NCBI GenBank assembly: GCA_963804005.1
Contig: CAWDOP010000009.1
Location: 87,033-151,032, forward strand
Length of the DNA: 64,000 bases
Origin: JAGXRK01 sp963804005
GTDB taxonomy: Bacteria > Bacteroidota > Ignavibacteria > Ignavibacteriales > Ignavibacteriaceae
Reading direction: 5' to 3'
A program made the position numbers and the translations under genes. The stretch's first letter is position 1. Each line of letters starts with the position of its first letter. Shown one piece after another: positions 35,718-44,442 of the stretch. The notes under the pieces were generated by a model. The model saw nothing but the letters and a program-made list of their open reading frames with translations, made no database searches and had not been told where the DNA came from.

Positions 35718-36836
35718 ATGGGAAAAACTTTTTTAATACTTGGTGGTTACGGTAATACAGGTATTCTGATTTCTGAATTTCTACTGAAGAATACTGATTC
35801 AAAGTTAATACTTGCCGGTAGAAATCTCGAGAAAGCTAAAAAGACTACCAAATCGCTAAACGAAAAGTTTTTTGATGAAAGAGTTACCGCACTAAGAATT
35901 GATGCGGCAGAAAAAAATTCTTTAGTTAAAAAGTTTCAATCTGCCGACATGGTTATAGTTGCATCAAGCAGTTTACAATATATTAATAATATTGCAGAAG
36001 CCGCCATTGAAGTCGGAATTGACTATGTGGATATTCACTTATCTTCAGAGAAAAAATTACGAACGCTTAAATCTCTTGAAGATCGCATCAAAGAAAAAAA
36101 ATTATTATTTATAACTGACTGCGGTTTTCATCCCGGTATTCCTGCTGCATTAGTAAATTATGCTGCAACGAAATTAGATAAGATTGAAGTTGCTAATGTT
36201 GCAAGTTTAATCAGGATGAATTGGAAAGAACTCGAGTTTTCTGAATCGACGATTATTGAAATGGCAGAGGAATTCAGAAACTATAAACCACTTGTTTATC
36301 TGGATAATCGATGGAAAAGATTGCGGTATAAGAATTATAAAAAAAATGATTTTAGTGATGAGTTTAGAGGACTTACATGTGCACCATTGATGCTCGAAGA
36401 AATGAGAAATCTTCCGATAAAATATCCAACATTGAGAGAAGTTGGTCACTATGTAGCCGGTTTCAATTCCTATGTTGATAATTTTGTAATTCCGGTTGGT
36501 ATTTTAGCTATGAAACTGTTGCCGGGATTAACTAAAAAAGCTTTTGGAAAGGCTATAGCACAAGGATTGAGAAAATTTAATTCACCACCATATAAAACTA
36601 TAGTTTTTTTAAGTGTTGTTGGAAGAAGAGATGAAGTAACTAAAGAATTGAAAGTAAGTGTATCACATGTTCATGCATATTGGTTAACAGCAGCATCTGT
36701 AACTGCTCTTCTATTTCAATATATAAGAGGAAATTTTAAAGAGAGTGGATTGTTTCTACAGGGTAATCTTGTTAACCCTAAAGTATTCCTGAAAGATTTA
36801 GAACACCTTGGGGTAAATATTAAGATTAGTGATTAA
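35718..36836 (+). CDS. Saccharopine dehydrogenase-like NAD(P)-binding oxidoreductase
   Basis: The protein has 372 residues. The N-terminal Rossmann fold shows FLILGGYGNTGILISEFLLK (G-x-G-x2-G) and AGRNLEKAKK, as in saccharopine dehydrogenase/homospermidine synthase-like proteins. The middle has DYVDIHLSSEKKLRTLKSLE and FITDCGFHPGIPAALVNYAA, a conserved segment of this group. The C-terminal part continues the catalytic domain. The true substrate is unknown; many bacterial members are annotated from fold alone. It converges with the nitrilase-like gene, and the two coding ends overlap by 4 bases (36833-36836). Confidence 0.8.
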   Translation: MGKTFLILGGYGNTGILISEFLLKNTDSKLILAGRNLEKAKKTTKSLNEKFFDERVTALRIDAAEKNSLVKKFQSADMVIVASSSLQYINNIAEAAIEVGIDYVDIHLSSEKKLRTLKSLEDRIKEKKLLFITDCGFHPGIPAALVNYAATKLDKIEVANVASLIRMNWKELEFSESTIIEMAEEFRNYKPLVYLDNRWKRLRYKNYKKNDFSDEFRGLTCAPLMLEEMRNLPIKYPTLREVGHYVAGFNSYVDNFVIPVGILAMKLLPGLTKKAFGKAIAQGLRKFNSPPYKTIVFLSVVGRRDEVTKELKVSVSHVHAYWLTAASVTALLFQYIRGNFKESGLFLQGNLVNPKVFLKDLEHLGVNIKISD

Positions 36837-37591
36837 ATCAATCTTATATCATTTAGAAATGGAAATTTATTCCTAACCTCATCAACCTTATACTTATCAA
36901 TTTCTGCAATTAATATTTTCTCTTCATTTTCATTTGTAATTATTTCTTTTCCCATCGGATCAAATACACTGCTGAAACCTTTGTAATGAAGCTTGGGATC
37001 ATCCCCGACTCTGTTTACTGCAGCAACATAGCACTGATTCTCGATAGCCCGCGCTTTAAGTAAAGTTCTCCAGTGTTCAATTCTTGTATCGGGCCAGTTA
37101 GCAATATTGATTATTAAATCAACCCTTTCCTTTCCATAAAATCTGTACAATTCCGGAAATCTTAGATCGTAGCAAATTGATACTCCTGTCTTCCAACCAT
37201 TTATTTCTAAAATGACGGTATCGTTTCCTTTATCATAAAATTTATCTTCATCAGAATATGAAAACGGATGAATCTTTCTGTATTTTGAAATCAATTTACC
37301 ATTTGAATCTATATGCAAAAGTGTATTAAAAAATTTATCGGAATCTTTTTCAATTATTCCACCGATAAGATCGGACTTGTAATGTAAAGCTAGTCCAGAA
37401 TAAAATTGGAAAGTTTCACCGGATAATTCTTCGGAAAGTTTTTCAGCATTCATTGTAAATCCGGTTAAGCTTAATTCCGGAAGAATAATAAGATCAACTT
37501 TTTCTATTTGTTCAACAAGGATTTTAATCTTTTCTCTATTTGATTTTTTATCCTCCCAAACAGGAGAATACTGAACTAAAGCAAGTTTCAT
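36833..37591 (-). CDS. Carbon-nitrogen hydrolase (omega-amidase / YafV-like)
   Basis: The protein has 252 residues, the length of a stand-alone nitrilase domain. The catalytic triad is visible: Glu in LILPELSLTGF, Lys in KYRKIHPFSYS and Cys in GVSICYDLRFPEL. The order and the NIANWPDTRIEHWRTLLKAR segment fit the omega-amidase branch (Nit2/YafV), which hydrolyses alpha-ketoglutaramate or ketosuccinamate. It is cytosolic. It stands alone on its strand and overlaps the 3' end of the convergent oxidoreductase by 4 bases. Confidence 0.87.
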   Translation of the reverse strand: MKLALVQYSPVWEDKKSNREKIKILVEQIEKVDLIILPELSLTGFTMNAEKLSEELSGETFQFYSGLALHYKSDLIGGIIEKDSDKFFNTLLHIDSNGKLISKYRKIHPFSYSDEDKFYDKGNDTVILEINGWKTGVSICYDLRFPELYRFYGKERVDLIINIANWPDTRIEHWRTLLKARAIENQCYVAAVNRVGDDPKLHYKGFSSVFDPMGKEIITNENEEKILIAEIDKYKVDEVRNKFPFLNDIRLI

Positions 37592-37814
37592 AATAAACCA
37601 ATTTTTTCTTCGAAAGTTAAGGAAAACATTTAAGTTGGTTCAAGTTCAAATTCAGGTTTGCCACCGGAGATATTGACTCGACTTTGATTTTCAATTGTAA
37701 TAAAATATCATCGGGAACAATATATGTCTCTATTTTATGGTTTTTCCATATTGAAGCAATCCTTATTTTTGCGCATCTAAATTTAATCATTACTCCCTTA
37801 CAAAAGATTAGAGA

Positions 37815-39254
37815 ATGAGCAGTAATTATACATTTGACTTTAAAATATTTGACGGTTTTTCTGAGATGTGTTTTCTTGTAAAAGAAAACAGTATAATCGA
37901 TAGGATTAACAGAGCCGCTGTGGATAGAATAAAAATTAGTAAGGGAAAACCGGAATCTTTTTTTGATTACATTGAACTATGCGATCGGAGTGAAGCCGAA
38001 AAAAGATTTAATAAGACCATCATCGATGACGCACTGCAAGAATTTGAAACAAGATTTTTTATGAACAGAAATTTGATTGATGTTAGATTATCCTTCGTTC
38101 CATTTTCTCAAAACTCGGTTACCACTGGATCAAAGATGATTTTTGTTTTTGCAAGAGATATTTCTGTTGAAAAACAAAAGGAAATGGAACTGCTTCGTTT
38201 TTCCAATGTGGCAGAAAACAGTGTAAATCCAATACAGATCACGGATCTTAATGGTAAAATGATTTACGTTAACAAAGCATTTATAAACACAAGTGGATAT
38301 TCAAAAGAAGAATTAATTGGAAAAAATCCGCGTGTTTTTGGAAGTGGGAAAAGCACACCTAAATTTTGGGATACGATGTGGGATACCATATCCTCAGGGA
38401 AGGTCTGGGTTGGCGAAGTTGAAAATAAAAGAAAAGATGGAAATGCATTTCATACACAACTTCTTGTTTCCCCAATTCTGGATAAAGACGAAAAAGTATC
38501 GGGCTATTTTGGTATTCATCGTGACTTGAGTGAAAAGAGAACTATGGAAAGACAATTAATTCACACACAAAAAATGGAAAGTATAGGAACACTTGCCGCA
38601 GGAATTGCTCACGAGGTCGGAAATCCTCTCGCTTCAATATCAGCATTGGTGCAGGTTGCACAGCGTTCTACCGATGATCCATTCGTAAATGAAAAATTAA
38701 GTCTTGTAAAAAGTCAGATAACCAGAATATCTAAAATCATTCGTGATCTTGTTGATTTTTCTAGACCTTCAAATTATGAACTTCTTTTAACAGATATAAA
38801 TGAAGGTGTTAAAGAAGCTGTTGAAATTACAAAAGTAGGTACAAAAGCAAAGCATATCGCTTTCATTACACAATTAAGCGAAAAGATTCCAATGCTGCCT
38901 CTAATATCAGACCAGATACAGCAGGTTTTTGTAAACATTTTACTTAATGCTGTTGATGCAATCAGTGAAAAAGAAAATATTACTAAAGACGAAAAAATAA
39001 CCGTTACATCTGAATTGGATGAAGATTATGTTACTGTTACTTTTACTGATACTGGAAAAGGAATTAACGAACAAAATCTTCAAAAAATATTTGAGCCTTT
39101 TTTTACAACTAAAAAAGAAGGAAAAGGTACTGGACTCGGTTTATGGGTCAGTTACGGTATAGTAAAAAGTTTTCAGGGTGATATTCAATTAAAAAGTATA
39201 TTGAATGTTGGAACAACTTTTATTATAAAATTACCTGTTCATCCTTCATTATAA
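37815..39254 (+). CDS. PAS-domain histidine kinase, NtrB-like, partner of the sigma-54 regulator
   Basis: The protein has 479 residues and no transmembrane segment. There is a degenerate PAS (about 5-120), a second PAS/PAC (about 125-245: LNGKMIYVNKAF, GYSKEELIGKNPRVFGSGKS, GYFGIHRDLSE), HisKA with IAHEVGNPLASISALVQVAQ, and HATPase with NILLNAVDAISE, DTGKGI and GTGLGL. The HEVGNPL box is of the NtrB/ZraS type. It senses an internal signal and phosphorylates the regulator encoded 17 bases downstream. The pair lies directly upstream of the cytochrome cluster and is the best candidate to control it. Confidence 0.9.
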   Translation: MSSNYTFDFKIFDGFSEMCFLVKENSIIDRINRAAVDRIKISKGKPESFFDYIELCDRSEAEKRFNKTIIDDALQEFETRFFMNRNLIDVRLSFVPFSQNSVTTGSKMIFVFARDISVEKQKEMELLRFSNVAENSVNPIQITDLNGKMIYVNKAFINTSGYSKEELIGKNPRVFGSGKSTPKFWDTMWDTISSGKVWVGEVENKRKDGNAFHTQLLVSPILDKDEKVSGYFGIHRDLSEKRTMERQLIHTQKMESIGTLAAGIAHEVGNPLASISALVQVAQRSTDDPFVNEKLSLVKSQITRISKIIRDLVDFSRPSNYELLLTDINEGVKEAVEITKVGTKAKHIAFITQLSEKIPMLPLISDQIQQVFVNILLNAVDAISEKENITKDEKITVTSELDEDYVTVTFTDTGKGINEQNLQKIFEPFFTTKKEGKGTGLGLWVSYGIVKSFQGDIQLKSILNVGTTFIIKLPVHPSL

Positions 39255-39271
39255 AATAAATCAGGATAAAA

Positions 39272-40627
39272 ATGACAAACAGAATTTTAGTAGTAGATGA
39301 CGAACAGTTAATAAGAGAAAATCTCTCATACATTCTAAAAAAAGAAGGCTACGATGTTGATGAAGCTGAAAACGGAAAAATAGCATATGATAAACTTGTT
39401 GAAAATCCGTTTGATGTTGTAATAACTGATATTGAAATGCCGATGATGAAAGGAACGGAACTTCTTGAAAAAATCAGAAGAATAGACTTACAAACTGCTG
39501 TAATAGTAATAACTGCATTCGGTTCTTTAGATACTGCGATAGCAGCTTTAAGAAATGGCGCAAGCGATTATATTCTTAAACCAGTTGAGTTCGATGAGCT
39601 TCTTATAAAAGTAAAACGAATCTTAGAAATAAAAGACCTCCTAACTGAAAATAAAATCCTTAGAGATGAAATAAACAGAAAATATGATTATGAAAATATT
39701 GTGGGCAAATGCCAATCAATAAAAAAAATATATGAAATGATTGATACTGTTGCAGAAACTGACAGCACTGTTTTAATAACCGGCAACAGCGGAACCGGTA
39801 AGGAACTTGTTGCTAGGGCACTTCATTTTAAAAGTAAAAGAAAAGGTAAACCTTTTATTGCCGTAAACTGTGGTGCTATTTCAGAGAATCTTATCGAAAG
39901 CGAATTGTTTGGTCATAAGAAAGGTGCATTCACAGGAGCAATTAGCGATAAAGATGGTTACATGAGAGCTGCACAAGGCGGAACATTATTTTTAGACGAG
40001 ATAAGTGAAATGCCTCCGCAACTTCAGGTAAAATTACTTAGATCAATCCAGGAAAAAGAATACACTCCGGTTGGAACCACTTTAGCTATACCAGTTAATA
40101 TACGATTTCTTGCATCTACTAACCGGGACCTTACTGAAGAAGTGAAATCAGGAAAATTCAGAGAAGATCTTTATTACAGGCTTAATGTAATTGAAATTCA
40201 CCTTCCATCACTAAAAGAAAGAGAAGAAGATATTCCTCTTCTTGCTGATCATTTTCTTAATAAATTCAGGAAAGAACTAAACAAAAATATTAAGGGAATT
40301 GATAGTGAAGCTATGCGGGCTATCATTTCTCACAAATGGAGGGGAGAGATAAGAGAACTTGAGAATATTATTGAGCGTGCAGCTATTTTTTGTAAAACAG
40401 ATTTTATAACCATCCACGATTTGCCTCCTTCCTTCAAAACTGATATCGGTAAGGGAGATTTACCTGCGACGGGTTCACTTGATGAATCAGTGCGTAATTT
40501 TGAAAGAGATTTTATTCTCCGTGCTCTTGAAAATAACGAAACAAATAAAGAAAAAACTGCTGAAGCTTTACAAGTGGGGCTATCAACGCTTTACCGAAAA
40601 CTTAAAGAACTGGATATAAAAATCTAA
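39272..40627 (+). CDS. NtrC-family sigma-54-dependent response regulator
   Basis: The protein has 451 residues. The receiver occupies 1-120 with the acidic pair in VVDDE, phosphorylatable Asp53 (ITDIEMP) and Lys in ILKPVE. The AAA+ domain covers about 138-370: Walker A GNSGTGKELVARALH, GAFTGA loop (KKGAFTGAISDKDG), Walker B GGTLFLDEISEMP and the R-finger region STNRDL...FREDLYYRLNV. The C-terminus is a Fis-type helix-turn-helix (NKEKTAEALQVGLSTLYRKL). It activates sigma-54 promoters after phosphorylation by the preceding kinase. I looked for -24/-12 elements in the cytochrome region and found only weak matches. Confidence 0.93.
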   Translation: MTNRILVVDDEQLIRENLSYILKKEGYDVDEAENGKIAYDKLVENPFDVVITDIEMPMMKGTELLEKIRRIDLQTAVIVITAFGSLDTAIAALRNGASDYILKPVEFDELLIKVKRILEIKDLLTENKILRDEINRKYDYENIVGKCQSIKKIYEMIDTVAETDSTVLITGNSGTGKELVARALHFKSKRKGKPFIAVNCGAISENLIESELFGHKKGAFTGAISDKDGYMRAAQGGTLFLDEISEMPPQLQVKLLRSIQEKEYTPVGTTLAIPVNIRFLASTNRDLTEEVKSGKFREDLYYRLNVIEIHLPSLKEREEDIPLLADHFLNKFRKELNKNIKGIDSEAMRAIISHKWRGEIRELENIIERAAIFCKTDFITIHDLPPSFKTDIGKGDLPATGSLDESVRNFERDFILRALENNETNKEKTAEALQVGLSTLYRKLKELDIKI

Positions 40628-41048
40628 TAATTAGTTAATCACTTACCTTACGCAACATAACTATAATCCAGTCATTCTGGCTCGTTCTAGTAGAACGGAG
40701 TTCTGACGAAATTGTCCAGAATCTGAAATATACTCTAAACTCAAAGATTCCGGACTCATTTCATTCGCCGGAATGACCTCTTGCCTAAGGTGAGTTAATC
40801 ATAACGGATTATTCTTGCTGAAAAAGAGAATCCAGTTTTCATTTAAGAGAATACTTATCTTTAATTTTCTTCAATTTTGCAATATTCTACTAAAAACGTT
40901 TGATTCTTAGCAATATTCCTCTAATTATTTAATGGCACAAATTTCGTAAAAGTAACATTGGCTTATTTCTGTATAAGTATAATTTTTTATTCAAAAAAAA
41001 TCAGGAGTTTACCAGCCGTTGAAGTAAATGACTACGGCAGGGGAAAAA
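40628..41048. repeat. Intergenic region with a MITE-like imperfect palindrome
   Basis: At 40631-40805, GTTAATCACTTACCTTACGC...CAGTCATTCTGGC opens and GCCGGAATGACC...TTGCCTAAGGTGAGTTAATC closes an imperfect inverted repeat of about 170 bp. Inner words (AATTGTCCAGAATCTGAAA, GATTCCGGACTCATTTC) belong to the dispersed repeat family. It could be a non-autonomous element; no target duplication is evident to me. The rest, 40806-41048, is AT-rich. It holds a weak sigma-54-like match (TGGCAC at 40933-40938, TCGT at 40944) and the ribosome binding site of the next gene. Confidence 0.5.
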
Positions 41049-41408
41049 ATGAAAAGTGTTGTAATTTATAGCCCCGATTTCGGCCTTTGTTATAGTTTTT
41101 TAATGTTTCTGCAAAGTCATTATAAAGTTGTAGCAACAACAAATCTAGATGCAGTTACTGCTATGGTCAGGAACTCGTCTGCCGATCTAGTTATAATTGA
41201 TTCAGAGCCGGATCAAACTATTCAGAATTTAGTTAATGATTTGAAAAATATAAATTCTGAAACTCCCATAATTCTTACATACGTTTATAACAACAAACTT
41301 TCCGTTTTAGAAAACAATATTAAAAAAAATGTTAAGGAAATATTCTATAAACCATTTGATCTTAACGAAATTTCCTTTAGAATTCCTCACATCATCAGCG
41401 CGATATAA
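41049..41408 (+). CDS. Degenerate stand-alone receiver-domain protein
   Basis: I start at the ATG at 41049, which has GCAGGGGAAAAA before it; the upstream codon at 41028 has no ribosome site. The product has about 119 residues with the CheY fold order. The phospho-acceptor Asp is kept (LVIIDSEPD) and so is the conserved Lys (IFYKPFD), but the N-terminal acidic pair is replaced by YSPDFG and the Thr/Ser switch position reads ILTYVYN. Loss of one metal-binding acid suggests weak or no phosphorylation. It sits between the NtrC-type regulator and the cytochrome genes and may be an adaptor in that circuit. Confidence 0.65.
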   Translation: MKSVVIYSPDFGLCYSFLMFLQSHYKVVATTNLDAVTAMVRNSSADLVIIDSEPDQTIQNLVNDLKNINSETPIILTYVYNNKLSVLENNIKKNVKEIFYKPFDLNEISFRIPHIISAI

Positions 41409-41873
41409 TTTTTTGTCAAATCAAATACATTCATCCTAAAATTATTTATCATAAGTTGGATTGTGTGTCCATCATAATTTAAAATTTAAACATCGTTTTG
41501 ATTGAATTAGAAAAAAGGTAGATTTAATAAAACTATTTCAAAAAGATTTTATTGGACTATTTACTAAACCATTTATAGAATAGAATACACCCAAGAAATA
41601 ACCAATAGAAGTAATTTTCATATTTTCTTGAGATTGAAGTTTTTAGTAATTAATATACTTGATATTAACTATTTTTCTCTATAACTAAATTGTTTCTAAA
41701 TGTTGCGAAATCGTCTAGAATCAGCTTCCCAAACGTGAGAAATAATAGACAATCCTTATAAAAAAATAGCGATTTTTAACAAATATAAGATATTTTTATT
41801 ATGGTATTCTAATTGTGTAAAGTTGGGCAAATTTGTAAATCAGATCTTCCTAACAAAAAATGAAAGGAAAAAA
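41409..41873. promoter_or_regulatory. AT-rich leader of the cytochrome cluster
   Basis: These 465 bases have no gene. They should contain the promoter of the cytochrome operon. One sigma-54-like candidate is TGGTAT (41802-41807) with TTGT (41813-41816), 60-70 bases before the start, but the -12 GC is missing. A strong AAAGGAAAAAA ribosome binding site precedes 41874. No hairpin or repeat stands out. Confidence 0.35.
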
Positions 41874-42224
41874 ATGAAAAACGTTCTTATTTATCTCGGA
41901 CTTGTAGTAGTAATCGTAGCATTATATGGTTTTGCTTTCACATTCGCAGCAGATGATGGTCCAGACGGAAAGCAGATCTTTTTAGATAAGAAATGTACCA
42001 CCTGCCACTCTGTAGAGTTAGTAGGAATTGAATCTACAAAAAAATCAGGTGCAAATGATTTATCGACTGTTGGTGATATCATTGAAGCTGACTTTATGAC
42101 AAAGTATTTATTAAAAGAAGAAAAAATTGACGATAAAGCTCATAAAACAAAATTCAACGGAACTGATGAAGAATTAAAAGCTCTTGTAGATTGGCTATTA
42201 ACTCTTAAAGCAAAAGAAGAATAA
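41874..42224 (+). CDS. Small monohaem c-type cytochrome
   Basis: I start at the ATG at 41874 (MKNVLIYLGLVVVIVALYGF), which has AAAGGAAAAAA upstream; the codon at 41823 lacks one. The product has about 116 residues. Residues 1-24 are a signal peptide or N-terminal anchor. A single haem site KKCTTCHSVE is followed by a Met/Lys-rich class I cytochrome-like domain, and the sixth-ligand candidate is the Met in ADFMTKYLL. It would shuttle electrons in the periplasm. It is the first gene of the cytochrome cluster and lies 58 bases before the next. Confidence 0.85.
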   Translation: MKNVLIYLGLVVVIVALYGFAFTFAADDGPDGKQIFLDKKCTTCHSVELVGIESTKKSGANDLSTVGDIIEADFMTKYLLKEEKIDDKAHKTKFNGTDEELKALVDWLLTLKAKEE

Positions 42225-42282
42225 TTATTCTTTTTAAAATTTTACTATGGCACACTTACAGTCATTTAATGTAGGAAATACA

Positions 42283-44430
42283 ATGCTTCCTAAACATCTG
42301 AAAAATCTGATTAAGTCCTTCCTTCTAATCGGATTAATATTGTTACCCTCACTTACAAATGCTCAATCGAATGATGATTGTTTAGCGTGCCATAGTGATA
42401 CTGACCTTACTATGGAAAAAAAGGGAAAAGAAATTTCCATTTATGTTAATGAAAATGTTGTAAATAAATCTGTTCACTCAAAATTAAATTGTGTTTCCTG
42501 CCACAGCGGTTTTAGTACAGATGATATTCCTCACAAGGACCCGATGACGCAAGTGAGTTGCCTCGGTTGTCATCAGGCTGCATTAACCAAGCATCAATTC
42601 CATCCTCAAATTATTAAATCCGGTGGAAAAGGAACAAGTGCCGACGTAAATTGCCAAAACTGCCACGGAATTCACAATGTTGATAAAGTTCAAAAAAGTA
42701 AATGGAGCCAGGCAAATATTCCTATATCCTGCGGACAGTGTCATAAAGATGCTTCAGAGAATTATCAACTATCAAACCACTATGACGCTTTTAATAAAGG
42801 TGAGAAATCAGCACCGGATTGTATATTCTGCCACAAAACCATTATTACAAAATCATCCGCAAAAAGTAAAGTTGAGTTAAAAACTGCACAAGAAAAATTA
42901 TGTCTTTCCTGCCATCTGGATGATCCAGAAATAAGGCAGAGAACTACACCGTCGGCAGGCTTTATTCAGGCGTATGATAAAAGTGTGCACGGTAAATCTT
43001 TACACGGCGGTAATAGTGATGCGGCTGCTTGTGTTGACTGTCATAATTCGCACGATGTTATAAATGGAACTGATTCACGCTCCTCTGTTTACAAGATGAA
43101 TAGTCCTACAACTTGCGGAACTTGCCATCAGAAAATTGAAAAAGAATATGGCGAAAGTATTCATGGTAAAGTATTATTACGAGGAGTTTCTGATTCTCCT
43201 GTATGCACCGATTGCCATGGTGAACATAATATATTAAATCATCTTGATCCTAATTCACCGGTTGCATTTCAGAATGTATCATTACAGATTTGTTCACCTT
43301 GTCACGAATCAGTACGATTGTCTGAAAAATTTGGATTAGCTGCAAACAGATATTCAACATTTAAAGATTCATATCATGGACTCGCACTTAGAGGAGGTTC
43401 CGCATCTGTTGCTAATTGCGGAAGTTGTCACGGAGTCCATAATATAAAACCATCAAGTGATCCAACATCGATGATTCATAAAGACAATTTAGTTGCTACT
43501 TGCGGCTCTTGTCATCCGGGCGCAAATGAAGTTTTTGCATCCGGCCCAATCCACGTAACTATGGATAAAGAAGAGGAACCAATACTTTATTGGATTTCAT
43601 ATATCTATATCATGCTTATTGTTTCTGTTGTTGGTGGTATGTTCTTACATAATGTTATCGATCTTTTCCGGAAAGCAAGAATCAAACGACTCAGAAAAAT
43701 CGGGAAAATGCCTCCTGAAAAACACGGACACGAATTATATTTAAGAATGACTGTAAACGAAAGAATTCAGCATGCCACAATGGCTCTTAGTTTTATTGTT
43801 TTAGTTATTACCGGATTTATGTTACGATTTCCGGATTCCTGGTGGGTTAGTCATATAACTGATCTTAGCACTGATGCATTTATTTACAGAAGCTGGATTC
43901 ACAGAATAGCGGCTATTATAATGGTTGCTGTATGTTTTTATCACATTTATTATATACTCTTTACAAAAAGAGGCCGAGAACTCGTCATCGACTTATTACC
44001 GCGCTTTAAAGATTTTACAGATGCAATTGATTTAGTAAAATATAATCTTGGTTTATCTAAAACAAAACCTCTGCTTGACAGATTTAGCTATATTGAAAAA
44101 GCTGAATACTGGGCTTTAGTTTGGGGAACAATAGTAATGAGCGTAACCGGCTTATTAATGTGGATTTATATTGATATTGCAGGTTCATTCAGTAAAACGG
44201 AATGGGATATAGCACGAACAATTCATTACTATGAAGCCTGGCTTGCATTTTTGGCAATTGTAGTCTGGCATTTTTATTTTATAATTTTCAATCCGGATAT
44301 TTATCCAATGAATTTTGCCTGGCTGAAAGGAACCATTTCTGAAGAAGAAATGGCTGAAGAACATCCGTTAGAATTGAAGAGAATAAAAGAAAAAGAAAAA
44401 GAAAAGTTTCATTCTGAATTGAACGATTAA
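42283..44430 (+). CDS. Thirteen-haem cytochrome c fused to a cytochrome b membrane domain (CbcL-like architecture)
   Basis: I prefer the ATG at 42283 (MLPKHLKNLIKSFLLIGLIL), with GTAGGAAA upstream, over the ATG at 42247. The protein has about 715 residues. A signal peptide ends LTNAQ. The periplasmic part (about 30-430) has 13 CxxCH motifs, from CLACH to two CGSCH. The C-terminal part (about 435-690) has five to six transmembrane helices with His residues typical of FdnI/HydC-type b561 domains (RIQHATMALSFIVL, SWIHRIAAIIMVAVCFYHIY, AWLAFLAIVVWHFYFIIF). Fused multihaem c plus cytochrome b is the design of quinol-oxidising CbcL in Geobacter. It probably moves electrons from the quinone pool to periplasmic haems. 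Confidence 0.88.
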   Translation: MLPKHLKNLIKSFLLIGLILLPSLTNAQSNDDCLACHSDTDLTMEKKGKEISIYVNENVVNKSVHSKLNCVSCHSGFSTDDIPHKDPMTQVSCLGCHQAALTKHQFHPQIIKSGGKGTSADVNCQNCHGIHNVDKVQKSKWSQANIPISCGQCHKDASENYQLSNHYDAFNKGEKSAPDCIFCHKTIITKSSAKSKVELKTAQEKLCLSCHLDDPEIRQRTTPSAGFIQAYDKSVHGKSLHGGNSDAAACVDCHNSHDVINGTDSRSSVYKMNSPTTCGTCHQKIEKEYGESIHGKVLLRGVSDSPVCTDCHGEHNILNHLDPNSPVAFQNVSLQICSPCHESVRLSEKFGLAANRYSTFKDSYHGLALRGGSASVANCGSCHGVHNIKPSSDPTSMIHKDNLVATCGSCHPGANEVFASGPIHVTMDKEEEPILYWISYIYIMLIVSVVGGMFLHNVIDLFRKARIKRLRKIGKMPPEKHGHELYLRMTVNERIQHATMALSFIVLVITGFMLRFPDSWWVSHITDLSTDAFIYRSWIHRIAAIIMVAVCFYHIYYILFTKRGRELVIDLLPRFKDFTDAIDLVKYNLGLSKTKPLLDRFSYIEKAEYWALVWGTIVMSVTGLLMWIYIDIAGSFSKTEWDIARTIHYYEAWLAFLAIVVWHFYFIIFNPDIYPMNFAWLKGTISEEEMAEEHPLELKRIKEKEKEKFHSELND

Positions 44431-44442
44431 ACCAAGTAAGTT

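Noticed and set aside
40933..40947. Sigma-54 promoter TGGCAC-N5-TCGT before the orphan receiver
   Set aside because: The -24 half is good but the -12 half lacks the GC. The candidate at 41802-41816 (TGGTAT, TTGT) has the same defect. Neither is firm enough to call.
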